Origin: Bin5 sp009843665
GTDB taxonomy: Bacteria; Chloroflexota; Anaerolineae; Caldilineales; Caldilineaceae
Length of the DNA stretch: 64,000 nucleotides
NCBI GenBank assembly: GCA_965220285.1
Contig: OZ244818.1
Span: forward strand, 3,038,001-3,102,000
Reading direction: 5' to 3'
In this document: piece after piece, positions 46,106 to 55,531 of the stretch
How the letters are laid out: each line of letters starts with the position of its first letter
Numbering within the stretch: position 1 is the stretch's first letter
Program-made: the position numbers and the translations under genes
The notes under the pieces: model-generated
The model's database searches: none
The model's input: only the letters and a program-made list of their open reading frames with translations
Told to the model about the DNA's origin: nothing

Positions 46106-47860
46106 ATGAAGAACTGCTGCATAGCGGCATTTGGACTGCTGGCGTTAGTGATGGCCGTCTCCTGTGCGCCAGACCCCGCGCCGACCCAACCTGCTGTAAC
46201 CGCGGCGGCTGCCTCGCCCACCGCCGCTGCCTCGCCCACCGCCGCTGCCCTCAACGCCGCAACAAGCACGCCGACCGCCGCGCCGGCGGACCCTACCCCA
46301 ACGCCGCTTCCGTCCAATAACGTGGCAGCCTCAGGGGAGGTAGTCCCCTCGTCAGGGCAAGAGACCGCACAACTGGCAGTCGATGGCAATCTCGAATCAC
46401 TCTGGAACTCGGGACGCATTCCTCTGGGATGGATTCAGATTGCACTTGATGGCCAGTACCTCGTCAACAAAGTCGAGATGGTCATCGCGCAGACACCTCC
46501 CGGTCCGACCTCGCATGAGCTCTGGTTGGGGGACGGCTCGGGCACGCGCACCCTGTACGCGCGGCTCATCAACCAACATACCGAAGATGGGCAGACCCTC
46601 GCGGTAACAATTGATCCGCCTCGCAGCATAAACGAAGTCTACCTTCGCACTGTCCAAAGCCCCAGTTGGGTCGCATGGCGCGAAATCCGCGTATTCGGCG
46701 ACCCCTCTGAAACTGCTCCCCCACCGGCATTCAAACTCGTCAAAATCGCCGACGGGCTGGACCTGCCTGTGCAGCTTAGGCACGCCGGCGATGACAGCGG
46801 TCGCCTCTTCGTGATCGAACAGGCGGGGCGCATCCGCATTGTCAGGAAAGGCACGGCCTCCAACGGTGGCCCAACCCGGTCTGTGGACGAAACGCCGTTC
46901 CTGGACATCTCGGAGAGGGTTAGCTGCTGCGGAGAACGGGGACTCTTGGACGTAGCCTTTCCGCCGGACTACAGCATCAAACAGCACTTCTATGTCAGCT
47001 ACACCAATGGCGAAGGCCATACAGTCATCAGCCGCTATAAAACGACAGTCGACACGGATAAGGCCGACCCGGCCAGCGAGGAGATCCTCCTCACCATCGA
47101 GCAGCCGCACAATACGCACAATGGCGGCCGCCTCCTCTTCGGACCCCAGGACGGCTACCTGTACATTGGCAGCGGCGATGGCGGAGGTCCAGCGTTCAAC
47201 GATCCTGACAACCGAGGGCAGAATCTCAGCTCGCTCTTGGGGAAAATATTACGCATCGATGTCGAGTCCGGTGCGAAGCCTTACACCATCCCCGCCAGCA
47301 ACCCATTCACGCAAGTTGAAGGCAATCGCGGCGAGATCTGGGTTTACGGCCTGCGCAACCCCTGGGGATTCGCGTTCGACAGGCAGACGGGCGATCTCTA
47401 CATCCCCGACGTCGGCAATATCACCATCGAAGAGGTGAACTATCAGCCGGCTGCCAGTGCTGGGGGCGAAAACTACGGCTGGCGTATCACCGAAGGCAGC
47501 ATCTGTTTCGAACAGTGGGGCTGCGTCAAAGGCGAACCCTGTGAAATCGAACACTGGTTATGCAGCGCAGAAGGCCAGACCTCGCCCGTGTCCGAATACA
47601 ACCACGAAGTGGGGTGCGCTGTCGTGGGCGGGGCCGTCTACCGCGGGTCCGGCATACCCAGCCTGCAGGGTGTTTTCCTCTTCGCCGATTTCTGTCGCGG
47701 GCAAATCTGGGGACTTAGAGGCGGCCTCCACGATAAGTGGCAAAGCCCACTCCTCATCAATACCTCCTTTCCCATCAGCGCCATCGGCGAAGACCAGGAC
47801 GGTAACGTTTACGTCGTCGGCTATCAAAATGGCGTTATCTCGATGATTGCAGAGGAATAG
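46106..47860 (+). CDS. PQQ-dependent sugar dehydrogenase-like lipoprotein
   Basis: A 584-residue lipoprotein. The signal peptide ends at a lipobox 'MAVSCA'. Then come a Pro/Thr/Ala linker (residues 22-75), a discoidin-like beta domain (about 75-200: 'AVDGNLESLWNSG', 'WVAWREIRVFGD') and a six-bladed GSDH/sorbosone dehydrogenase propeller ('LPVQLRHAGDDSGRLFVIEQAGRIRIV', 'LLDVAFPPDYSIKQHFYVSY', 'HNGGRLLFGPQDGYLYIGSGDGG', 'WGFAFDRQTGDLYIPDVG'; each split here). It would oxidise a sugar outside the cell or bind glycans; PQQ synthesis genes are not in the window. Confidence 0.85.
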   Translation: MKNCCIAAFGLLALVMAVSCAPDPAPTQPAVTAAAASPTAAASPTAAALNAATSTPTAAPADPTPTPLPSNNVAASGEVVPSSGQETAQLAVDGNLESLWNSGRIPLGWIQIALDGQYLVNKVEMVIAQTPPGPTSHELWLGDGSGTRTLYARLINQHTEDGQTLAVTIDPPRSINEVYLRTVQSPSWVAWREIRVFGDPSETAPPPAFKLVKIADGLDLPVQLRHAGDDSGRLFVIEQAGRIRIVRKGTASNGGPTRSVDETPFLDISERVSCCGERGLLDVAFPPDYSIKQHFYVSYTNGEGHTVISRYKTTVDTDKADPASEEILLTIEQPHNTHNGGRLLFGPQDGYLYIGSGDGGGPAFNDPDNRGQNLSSLLGKILRIDVESGAKPYTIPASNPFTQVEGNRGEIWVYGLRNPWGFAFDRQTGDLYIPDVGNITIEEVNYQPAASAGGENYGWRITEGSICFEQWGCVKGEPCEIEHWLCSAEGQTSPVSEYNHEVGCAVVGGAVYRGSGIPSLQGVFLFADFCRGQIWGLRGGLHDKWQSPLLINTSFPISAIGEDQDGNVYVVGYQNGVISMIAEE

Positions 47861-48135
47861 CCAGAAACCGGGTCGACACTGTCGCCGGTATGAGAATAAT
47901 CCCCGAATCCTGATCCGATCGTTTTTGGTACACGGGAGTTTTGCACTGGGCCGGCATCGGCGCCGTTGCCACCGCCGGCGAATTCGTCGCACTTGACCAC
48001 CTTCACCCGCTACTGCTCGAAAGAACCCTTCGGAGGCTGAGCCACTGCCGGAGCGCAAATTGAAAGGGACAGCACCACCGCACCCACCTTCCCCGGATCG
48101 TTGACTTTACTTTCCCGCTCTGTTATTTTCTTACC

Positions 48136-49872
48136 ATGAATGTTCCGGCCCTGATGGCAACCTACCAGTTGCGTCAAAGAGAATACCTGCTGCGCATCAC
48201 GCGCGCCATGACCTCGCGGCTCGATCTGCCCAGCCTCCTGCGGCTGATCCTCGAAAGCGCAGCCGAAATGCTCGCCGCGCCCGCCGGTGTCATCGTGCTC
48301 GACGACGCTGCCGCAGCCGTGCCCCTCGCAGACGGACGCAGCACCGTGGAGAAAGACGAACCCTTCCGTATTCGTGCATCCTATGGCATTCCACGCCAAC
48401 TCCTGCCCGCCTTCCGTCCCCTCCTCAAAATCGCCTCGCAGTCCTGGCCCCCAGCCGACGATCGACTGGCGCAAGAGGATTCGGACCACCAGGCAATGGT
48501 CGGCGAATGGGACGCCGGGCGCGCGCTGGCGGCCGAATTTTCGCATGGCGACAGCTACCAACAGGAAATCGAAAGCCGCGTCCGCGAAGTAGAGTCGGCG
48601 TTGGGCCACAAGCTGGGCCAGGTGATCGGCCTCCCTCTCCTCTTCGAAGAAGACCTCCTCGGCGTTATCTATCTTTTCCGCGGCGACTCCGCCTTCTCGC
48701 CGCTGGACTGGCAGTTCCTGCAGGGGTTCGCCGACCAGGCCGCCATTGCCGTCCGCAACGCCCGCCTCTACCAGCAGTTGGCGACCGAGCGCAGCCGCCT
48801 GTCCATGATCGTCCAGAACAGCGTCAATGGCATGATGATCCTGGCGCCCGACAAGCGGGTCGAGGTCATCAACCAGCCCCTTTCCCTCATGACCGGAATC
48901 GCGCCTCAAGATGCGGTCGGGCGACAGTGCGAAAGGATTCTGCCTCTCCTCAATCTGCAGGGAGAAGACCTGTTCAGTGCCGATTACGACCTGATCTCCT
49001 TGCCCGAAAGCGGCGCTCAGTGTGAAGGCGACATCATTCTGCCCGAGGGGGGCCAGATCTCAGTCTCCGTAACCTTCATCCCGGTCAAGGACGAGCGCAA
49101 GCGGCTCGTCAACATCATCGTAAGTGTGCTCGACATCACGCGTTTCCGCGCAGAAGAGGAGATGAAATCCACCTTTACCTCGATCATCAGCCATGAACTG
49201 AAGACGCCCGTGGCCTTGATCAAAGGATACGCGCAAACGCTGGCCCGGCCCGACGCCGCCTGGGACGCCGAGACAGCCCGGCAGAGCCTCGAAGTGATCG
49301 AAGAGGAAGCCGACCGGCTGGAGGCGCTCATCAACAGCCTGCTCGACGTCAGCCGCATCCAGGCCGGCGGCCTGCGCCTCGAACGGTCGGACGTACAGGT
49401 GCGGTGGCTGCTCAAGCGCGTGGCGCAGGACTACCGCACACAGACCGACACCCATGAAATCGCACTCGATCTGCCCGCGGACCTCCCCGTCATCTACGGC
49501 GACGTAGAGCGCCTGCGCCTGGTCTTCACCAATCTGCTCAGCAACGCCATCAAATACTCACCCGATGGCGGCGTCATTCGCATAGGCGGTTGGCACGAAG
49601 AGCCGCAGGAGAAAAACGCGTCCGGCCGCCTTGTACTCTATGTCGCCGACGAAGGCATCGGCATTCCGGCAAGAGAACTCCCGAAAATATTCGATCGTTA
49701 CTACCGCGTGGATAGCGGTCTCCGCCGCGGAACGGCCGGCGTCGGCCTTGGTCTCTTTCTCAGCAAGGCAATCGTCGAGGCCCATCAAGGGGAAATCTGG
49801 GTGCGCAGCGACGTGAACAAAGGCACAACCGTCTTCGTTGCCCTGCCCGTGGAAGAATCCGAAACGGCATAG
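48136..49872 (+). CDS. Sensor histidine kinase (GAF-PAS-HisKA-HATPase)
   Basis: A 578-residue soluble kinase without membrane helices. An N-terminal GAF domain (about 15-215, ending 'FADQAAIAVRNARLY') precedes a PAS domain (about 225-335: 'VQNSVNGMMILAPDKRVEVINQPL' region), then the phospho-acceptor H353 in 'ISHELKTPVALIKGYAQTL', and a HATPase_c domain with N box 'FTNLLSNAIKYSPDGG', G1 'VADEGIGIP' and G2 'GVGLGLFLSKAI'. It autophosphorylates on His in response to a cytoplasmic signal. No response regulator gene is adjacent. Confidence 0.93.
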   Translation: MNVPALMATYQLRQREYLLRITRAMTSRLDLPSLLRLILESAAEMLAAPAGVIVLDDAAAAVPLADGRSTVEKDEPFRIRASYGIPRQLLPAFRPLLKIASQSWPPADDRLAQEDSDHQAMVGEWDAGRALAAEFSHGDSYQQEIESRVREVESALGHKLGQVIGLPLLFEEDLLGVIYLFRGDSAFSPLDWQFLQGFADQAAIAVRNARLYQQLATERSRLSMIVQNSVNGMMILAPDKRVEVINQPLSLMTGIAPQDAVGRQCERILPLLNLQGEDLFSADYDLISLPESGAQCEGDIILPEGGQISVSVTFIPVKDERKRLVNIIVSVLDITRFRAEEEMKSTFTSIISHELKTPVALIKGYAQTLARPDAAWDAETARQSLEVIEEEADRLEALINSLLDVSRIQAGGLRLERSDVQVRWLLKRVAQDYRTQTDTHEIALDLPADLPVIYGDVERLRLVFTNLLSNAIKYSPDGGVIRIGGWHEEPQEKNASGRLVLYVADEGIGIPARELPKIFDRYYRVDSGLRRGTAGVGLGLFLSKAIVEAHQGEIWVRSDVNKGTTVFVALPVEESETA

Positions 49873-49950
49873 GCCGGCAGCCCGTTAGCAGGCGATCGTG
49901 AACCGTGAAGCACCTCTGCGTAGGAAAGGCGCGTACAACGAGACTCGGTC

Positions 49951-51084
49951 ATGCAACTCATTCTTGAAAGACGCCTGAGCCGTCCCCGCCACGTCGAGTT
50001 CCTGTTTCCCCTCATTGCCCTCTGTCTCGCGCTCATCTTCAGCGGTATTCTGCTGTGGATATTCGGCGCAAATCCATTCGAGACCTATGCGGCTATGGCA
50101 ACCGGCGCCTTCGGCCAGCGCTACCATATCAGCGAGACCCTCCTGCGCGCCATCCCCCTTATGCTCACCGGCCTGGCCGTGGGCATCGCCTTTCGCATGC
50201 TGTTCTGGAATATCGGCGCCGAAGGCCAGTTTGTGTGGGGAGTCATTGCCGCCACCTGGGTCGCCCTCTTCTTGCCGGAACTGATCGGTGGAATGCCGCA
50301 ATGGACCTTCCTGCCGGTTATGATCGTGGCCGCCTTTGTGGCCGGCGCCATTTGGGGACTGATCCCGGCCTTTCTCAAGACCGCCCTGGGGGTCAACGAG
50401 ATCATTACAACGCTCATGTTCAACTATGTGGCCCTCCTGTGGATGCAATACCTCTATACCGGATCCTGGAAAGATCCTGAGGGCTTCGGCTTTCCCGGCA
50501 GCGCACAGTTCCCCCAGCACGCCTGGCTGCCCCGCCTCCCCATCGACCTGGGCCGCGTCCACTACGGCCTCATTATCGCCGTCCTGGCGGCCTTCCTGCT
50601 CTGGCTCATCCTCGACCGGACCAAATGGGGACTGGAAATCAAAGTGATCGGCAAGAACCCGCAGGCTGCCCGCTACGCCGGCATGAACATAGCCCGCAAC
50701 GTACTCCTGGTCATGTGCGTAAGCGGGGGGATCGCCGGCCTGGCCGGTTTCAGCCAGGTGGCCGGCGTCGCCCACCGCCTGCAAAATGGCATCGCAGTCG
50801 GCGACGGCTTCACCGCCATCATCGTGGCCTGGCTGGCAAAACTGAACCCCTGGGCTATCCTGCTCGTCAGCATACTCCTGGCCGGACTCAGCACCGGCGG
50901 CGATCAGTTGCAGATCACCATGGGCCTGCCGGCCGCCGTCGCAGGCGTGCTCCAGGGCTCGATACTTTTCTTCGTTCTCGGCGCCGACGTCTTCATCAAC
51001 TACCGCTTGCGGGTGATTCGTACGCAGCCCCGGCCCGCTTCGAATCCTGCCCCCGTCTCCGGCGGACCGACGCCCGCCGACTAG
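49951..51084 (+). CDS. ABC transporter permease, nucleoside/BMP type (first subunit)
   Basis: A 377-residue permease of the branched-chain/simple-sugar family (BPD_transp_2). About nine or ten membrane helices. Typical segments are 'ETLLRAIPLMLTGLAVGIAF', 'FWNIGAEGQFVWG', 'GVNEIITTLMFNYVALLWM', 'VIGKNPQAARYAGMN' (the coupling loop to the ATPase) and 'SGGIAGLAGFSQVAGV'. Its sequence style matches the permeases of guanosine/nucleoside ABC importers. It is followed by a second permease 113 bp downstream; the ATPase and solute-binding lipoprotein are not in the window. Confidence 0.87.
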   Translation: MQLILERRLSRPRHVEFLFPLIALCLALIFSGILLWIFGANPFETYAAMATGAFGQRYHISETLLRAIPLMLTGLAVGIAFRMLFWNIGAEGQFVWGVIAATWVALFLPELIGGMPQWTFLPVMIVAAFVAGAIWGLIPAFLKTALGVNEIITTLMFNYVALLWMQYLYTGSWKDPEGFGFPGSAQFPQHAWLPRLPIDLGRVHYGLIIAVLAAFLLWLILDRTKWGLEIKVIGKNPQAARYAGMNIARNVLLVMCVSGGIAGLAGFSQVAGVAHRLQNGIAVGDGFTAIIVAWLAKLNPWAILLVSILLAGLSTGGDQLQITMGLPAAVAGVLQGSILFFVLGADVFINYRLRVIRTQPRPASNPAPVSGGPTPAD

Positions 51085-51197
51085 ATGAAGCGCAGATCAT
51101 CCCCATCTCCGTTCCCTACCGGTGGATCCTGCACACAACCTGGCGAAGGCAACGCCGGCTCGCCGCCTGTTAACACGCATGTGAAAGCGTAACGACA

Positions 51198-52154
51198 ATG
51201 GAACTCGCCCTTCTTATCTCTGTCCTGACGGTGACAATTCAGGCCGGCGCATCGCTTGTCTTTGCCGCAGTCGGCGAAATCTACACCGAGAGGGCCGGCG
51301 TTCTCAATCTCGGGCTGGAAGGCATTCTCATCATGGGTGCTGTCAGCGCCTTTGCCGTCGGCTTTCACACCGAAAGTCTCCTGTTGGGCACACTGGCGGC
51401 CGTCGTCGTCGGCGCCGCCCTGGCCTCCATTCACGCCTTCCTGTCCGTCACCCTGCGCGCCGATCAGGTCGTCAGCGGCCTCGCGCTCACCCTCTTTGGC
51501 ATCGGCCTCAGCAGCTTTCTCGGCCAGCGCCTTGGCCCGGAGGGCGCGCCGCTCGTGGGCCTGGTCGGCCCGAAGTTCAACAAAATGACGATCCCCGCCC
51601 TCGGCCAGATTCCGCTGCTTGGCCAGGCCCTCTTCAACCAGGACCTGCTCGTCTACCTCATGTATCTGACCGTTCCCCTCTCCGCCTTCCTGCTCTACCG
51701 CACCCGCCTCGGCCTCAACGTGCGCGCAGTAGGCGAAGACCCGGACACCGCAGACGCAATGGGCATCTCGGTCACGCGCACACGCTACCTGGCCACCATC
51801 GGCGGCGGTATGCTCATGGGGCTGGGCGGCGCCCACCTCAGCCTCGCCTATACCCCCGGTTGGACCGAAAACCTCACCGGTGGCCGCGGCTGGATCGCCA
51901 TCGCCCTCGTTATCTTCGCCACCTGGGATCCGGCGCGGGCCCTGCTTGGCGCCCTCATCTTTGGCGGCGTCAACGCAATCCAGTTCCGGTTGCAGGCGGC
52001 TGGCGGCGGGGTAATACCAGCCGCAATGCTGGCCATGATGCCCTACCTTCTCACAGTCCTTGTGCTCACGCTCATCACCGTCTATGAAAACGTTAGCCGC
52101 CGCCTCGGCGCGCCGGCAGCCCTCGGCCTGCCCTATATGCGCGGCGAACGTTAG
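51198..52154 (+). CDS. ABC transporter permease, nucleoside/BMP type (second subunit)
   Basis: A 318-residue permease paired with the gene at 49951. It has about eight membrane helices; 'EIYTERAGVLNLGLEGILIMGA' is the family entry motif, 'TLRADQVVSGLALTLFGIGLSSF' the next core helix, 'AVGEDPDTADAMGISV' the coupling loop, and 'GRGWIAIALVIFATWDP' a late signature. Together the two subunits would form the membrane pore of a nucleoside or BMP-type importer. Confidence 0.87.
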   Translation: MELALLISVLTVTIQAGASLVFAAVGEIYTERAGVLNLGLEGILIMGAVSAFAVGFHTESLLLGTLAAVVVGAALASIHAFLSVTLRADQVVSGLALTLFGIGLSSFLGQRLGPEGAPLVGLVGPKFNKMTIPALGQIPLLGQALFNQDLLVYLMYLTVPLSAFLLYRTRLGLNVRAVGEDPDTADAMGISVTRTRYLATIGGGMLMGLGGAHLSLAYTPGWTENLTGGRGWIAIALVIFATWDPARALLGALIFGGVNAIQFRLQAAGGGVIPAAMLAMMPYLLTVLVLTLITVYENVSRRLGAPAALGLPYMRGER

Positions 52155-52195
52155 CCTTTCTGATCAAATAAACTATCGGGGAGCAGAAAACTCTT

Positions 52196-53587
52196 ATGAG
52201 TAGTCACGGATTCCGCATTGAGCATGACAGCCTCGGCGAGGTGAGGGTCCCCAAAGACGCCCTCTACGCCGCCCAAACCCAGCGCGCCGTCGAAAACTTC
52301 CCTATCAGTCCCCTCCGCTTCCCCCGCCATTTCATCCGCGCAATCGGGCTGATCAAAGGCGCGGCCGCTGCTGTCAATCTCGACCTGGGGCAGCTGGATG
52401 CCGATATGGCGGAGGCAATTCAAGGCGCCTGCGCCGAAGTCGCGCACGGCGCCCACGACGCCCATTTCCCCCTCGATATCTTCCAGACCGGCTCCGGCAC
52501 CAGCACAAACATGAACGCCAATGAAGTCATCGCTACCCTGGCATCCCGGAGCCTCGGACGCAGCGTCCACCCCAACGATGACGTAAATATGGGGCAAAGT
52601 AGCAACGACGTCATTCCCTCAGCCATCCATCTGAGCGCCTATCTCGCCGTTGTCGAAGAACTCCTGCCCGCCCTCCTGCATCTGCAGCTGACCCTGGACG
52701 CCAAGGCCGCAGAGGTGGACGGCATCGTCACCACCGGGCGCACCCATCTGATGGATGCCATGCCAATCCGCCTGGGCCAGGAGCTGGGGGGGTGGAGCAA
52801 CCAGATCGACAAGGGACAGCGGCGCCTGCGCGACGCGCTGGCGCGGCTGGCAGAACTCGCCCAGGGAGGCACCGCCGTTGGCACCGGAATCAACGCCCAT
52901 CCCGAGTTCGGCGAACGCATCGCCGCCAAGCTGGCCCAAATGACCGCTCAACCGTTCAGGACAAGCGAAAACTACTTCGAAAGCCTGAGCAGCCAGGACG
53001 CCGCCGTTGAGCTCAGCGGTCAACTCAAGACCGTCGCCACCTCGCTGATGAAAATGGCCAACGATCTGCGCTGGATGAACAGCGGGCCCATCGCCGGCAT
53101 CGCCGAGATCGAGTTGCCCGCCCTGCAGCCCGGCAGCAGCATCATGCCCGGCAAGATCAATCCCGTCGTTCCCGAAGCCGTCGCCATGGTTGCCGCCCAG
53201 GTCACCGGTAACGACGTGACGATTACGATCGGGGGCCAGTCTGGCAGTTTTCAGCTGAATGTGATGCTCCCCGTCATCGCCTACAACCTGTTGCAGAGCA
53301 TCTCGATCCTGGCCGGCGCCAGCCGTCTGCTGGCAGACACGGCCATCGCCGGTTTTACCGTCAATACAGAGCGCATCGGCCGGCTCGTTGACAGCAACCC
53401 GATTCTTGTGACCGCTTTGAATCCTGTGATTGGGTACGAGCTGGGCGCGCAGATTGCCAAGACCGCCTATGCCCAAGGGCGCACGCTCAAGGAGGTCGCT
53501 CTGGAAATGACCGATCTCAGCGCCGAAGAACTGCATGAGCTGCTCGACCCCCGCAAACTGACCGAAGGCGGCATTCAGCAACTTTGA
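52196..53587 (+). CDS. fumC: Class II fumarate hydratase
   Basis: A 463-residue fumarase of the iron-independent class. The signature 'GSSIMPGKINPV' is at about residues 313-324, with catalytic Ser in the SS loop. Other conserved blocks are 'FQTGSGTSTNMNANEV', 'NDDVNMGQSSNDVIPSA', 'GRTHLMDAMPIRLGQE' and 'GGTAVGTGINAHP'. It interconverts fumarate and malate in the citric acid cycle. GGGGAG lies upstream of the ATG. A bidirectional terminator follows at 53712. Confidence 0.95.
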   Translation: MSSHGFRIEHDSLGEVRVPKDALYAAQTQRAVENFPISPLRFPRHFIRAIGLIKGAAAAVNLDLGQLDADMAEAIQGACAEVAHGAHDAHFPLDIFQTGSGTSTNMNANEVIATLASRSLGRSVHPNDDVNMGQSSNDVIPSAIHLSAYLAVVEELLPALLHLQLTLDAKAAEVDGIVTTGRTHLMDAMPIRLGQELGGWSNQIDKGQRRLRDALARLAELAQGGTAVGTGINAHPEFGERIAAKLAQMTAQPFRTSENYFESLSSQDAAVELSGQLKTVATSLMKMANDLRWMNSGPIAGIAEIELPALQPGSSIMPGKINPVVPEAVAMVAAQVTGNDVTITIGGQSGSFQLNVMLPVIAYNLLQSISILAGASRLLADTAIAGFTVNTERIGRLVDSNPILVTALNPVIGYELGAQIAKTAYAQGRTLKEVALEMTDLSAEELHELLDPRKLTEGGIQQL

Positions 53588-53711
53588 AATGTAACGCTGG
53601 AAAGTCGCACTTCTTCACCGACATCTACGTGATAACGGCACAGATCATCAGCAGCGCTCGCTCCGGCAATCTCGAACGCCTGCCTCGCTAACTGCCTCTT
53701 GCAGCACAAAA

Positions 53712-53740
53712 AAAGGTCCGGCATTTTGTGCCGGACCTTT
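53712..53740. terminator. Bidirectional intrinsic terminator
   Basis: AAAGGTCCGGCA-TTTTG-TGCCGGACCTTT: a 12-bp perfect stem with a 5-base loop, A-rich on the left and T-rich on the right, between convergent fumC and the M23 peptidase gene. It can act on both strands. Confidence 0.92.
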
Positions 53741-53764
53741 CTGTGTCTTGTAAACCTGGTCTGT

Positions 53765-55099
53765 CTAAGGCAGGAAGTAGAATGGATTACGCGCGGCGCC
53801 GTTCTGTCGGATTTCAAAGTGCAGATGCGGCCCTGTCGAACGCCCCGTATTGCCTACCGTACCCAGCTGTTCACCCTTGGCAACGTTCTCACCCTGGCGC
53901 ACGTAGACCGTATTCATATGGGCATACAACGAGACAAATCCGTTGCCATGATCAATCATGACCATTCTGCCGTAACCGCCATTCCAGCCATGTGATGCCT
54001 TGATAACATAGCCGCTGTCGGCGGCGACGATCGGCGCCCCTGCCCTGGCTCCAACGTCAATCGCTCTGTGGCCGTGCCAGAACTGCTGCGTAATGTGACC
54101 GCTGACTGGCCAGGCAAAGTTCCCGGAACCTCTGACCGCATTAGCAGGGACCGGCCCCCGATACATGGCCACCTGTCGGGCGACATAGGGCTTGGTACCA
54201 TTAGGTATGATCAACTGCCTGCCCCTGTTGATCGGGGAATCCGCCGACTTCAGATTATTCAAAGGGAAGTCAACAATCTCTTCGACGCTTACCTTGTACT
54301 TCAATGCCAGAGTAGACAGCGTGTCGCCGGGGCGAACCACGTGCATCACGCCGTCTACCGGAGGAATAATCAACTCCTGGCCGGGCCACAACAGATCCGG
54401 ATTCGATTCCAGTTTTGGATTGGCCCACAATATTGTCTCGGGCCTGAGATCGTATCGGGCAGCGATCTTCTGAAGATTATCAGCTGGAAATACTTTGTAA
54501 ACCTGGATACTGAGTATTCTTGAAGGCGCAGTGACCGCAACCGGTTCCCCTTCCGCTCCTTGCTGGCTCGGAGAAGCAACGGCAGGCTCCTCGGATTTTC
54601 GGGTAAAGGGAAGTACTGCACGCTGCAGTGCATCACTGACTTCAACTATTGGATTGCGGCGTGCCAGTTGTGTGTCAGCAGCTGCACTCTGCACAAGCGG
54701 CACATCCGCCGGCAGAGTGTGAAGAGGGAAATTCCAATCAGGGGGGTCTACTCGCCTGACAAGAATGACTATCGCTGCGACCACCAGCACGGCTAAATGG
54801 CTGGCAAGCCGGACCGGCGCAACCTGTTCGCGCAGGAAGCTCTGTAAACCCGACGAAAAACTCTCAAGCGCCCCGCCTGCCGCATCTGCAAATCCCGCTC
54901 CCTCTTCCAGAGCAGCTTCGGCAATGCTTTCCGAACTCTGATGAATCTGATTCTGTTGTGGACTTGGACTGAATTCTGAATTACTGCTGGAGAAGGAGGT
55001 CTGTTGCACTTCCCGGGCCGATGTGGAGGAGCTACTTGTTCGGCGGAAAGTATGGTAACTGAATCGGCGTTGTTCTACGTGTTCTTTGCTCTTAAGCAT
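53765..55099 (-). CDS. LysM and M23 peptidase domain protein, membrane anchored
   Basis: A 444-residue cell-wall hydrolase candidate. A Ser/Gln/Thr-rich cytoplasmic N terminus (1-90) is followed by one membrane helix ('LAVLVVAAIVILVRRV'). Outside the membrane lie two LysM repeats ('YKVFPADNLQKIAARYDL', 'HVVRPGDTLSTLALKYKV') and a C-terminal M23 domain: 'GHRAIDVGARAGAPIVAAD' (His and Asp ligands), 'MIDHGNGFVSLYAHMN' and 'STGPHLHFEIRQNG' (HxH). It probably cleaves peptide cross-links in peptidoglycan. No classical signal peptide; the long cytoplasmic tail is unusual. Confidence 0.9.
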   Translation of the reverse strand: MLKSKEHVEQRRFSYHTFRRTSSSSTSAREVQQTSFSSSNSEFSPSPQQNQIHQSSESIAEAALEEGAGFADAAGGALESFSSGLQSFLREQVAPVRLASHLAVLVVAAIVILVRRVDPPDWNFPLHTLPADVPLVQSAAADTQLARRNPIVEVSDALQRAVLPFTRKSEEPAVASPSQQGAEGEPVAVTAPSRILSIQVYKVFPADNLQKIAARYDLRPETILWANPKLESNPDLLWPGQELIIPPVDGVMHVVRPGDTLSTLALKYKVSVEEIVDFPLNNLKSADSPINRGRQLIIPNGTKPYVARQVAMYRGPVPANAVRGSGNFAWPVSGHITQQFWHGHRAIDVGARAGAPIVAADSGYVIKASHGWNGGYGRMVMIDHGNGFVSLYAHMNTVYVRQGENVAKGEQLGTVGNTGRSTGPHLHFEIRQNGAARNPFYFLP

Positions 55100-55531
55100 A
55101 CAGCCTGCCCAAGTCTAGGATACAGATTGAAAACTGTACCACAAAATACAATATACACAAACTTCGAAAAAAAACCGGGCGGGGGAGCGATGCTTTTGGA
55201 CTTGATTGTTCCACTGCCAAGAGCGATTGGTCGGCAGTTCAAGGCTGTCAAACGGCCCGATCCGCCTCAAGAATGCCATTATAGGCATAAGTGGGAGCCT
55301 GTACAAATCCGATTTTGGGTTTCAACTCGGTTTTTGCCCCTCCAGAGGTAAGAGGTTTGGAAACCGTAGGGAAAACGTAGGTTAAGCGTCATTTTTCTGC
55401 AAACCGGCCCATTTTGCCTTGCCCTCTCTCCTTTTCAGGCTCCGCACCGCCTGCCGGCTCCCTTGGCGGCACCTCGTCCAAAAGCTCCTCCCGACGGTGC
55501 GCGCTGCTCACCGGGCCGCTCGCTCGACTAC
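55100..55531. other. Intergenic region between the peptidase gene and rho
   Basis: About 430 bp without a recognisable gene or strong hairpin. It should contain the promoter of the peptidase gene and the end of the rho transcript. A short direct repeat around GTAGGGAAAACGTAGG (about 55366) is the only structure seen. Confidence 0.5.
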
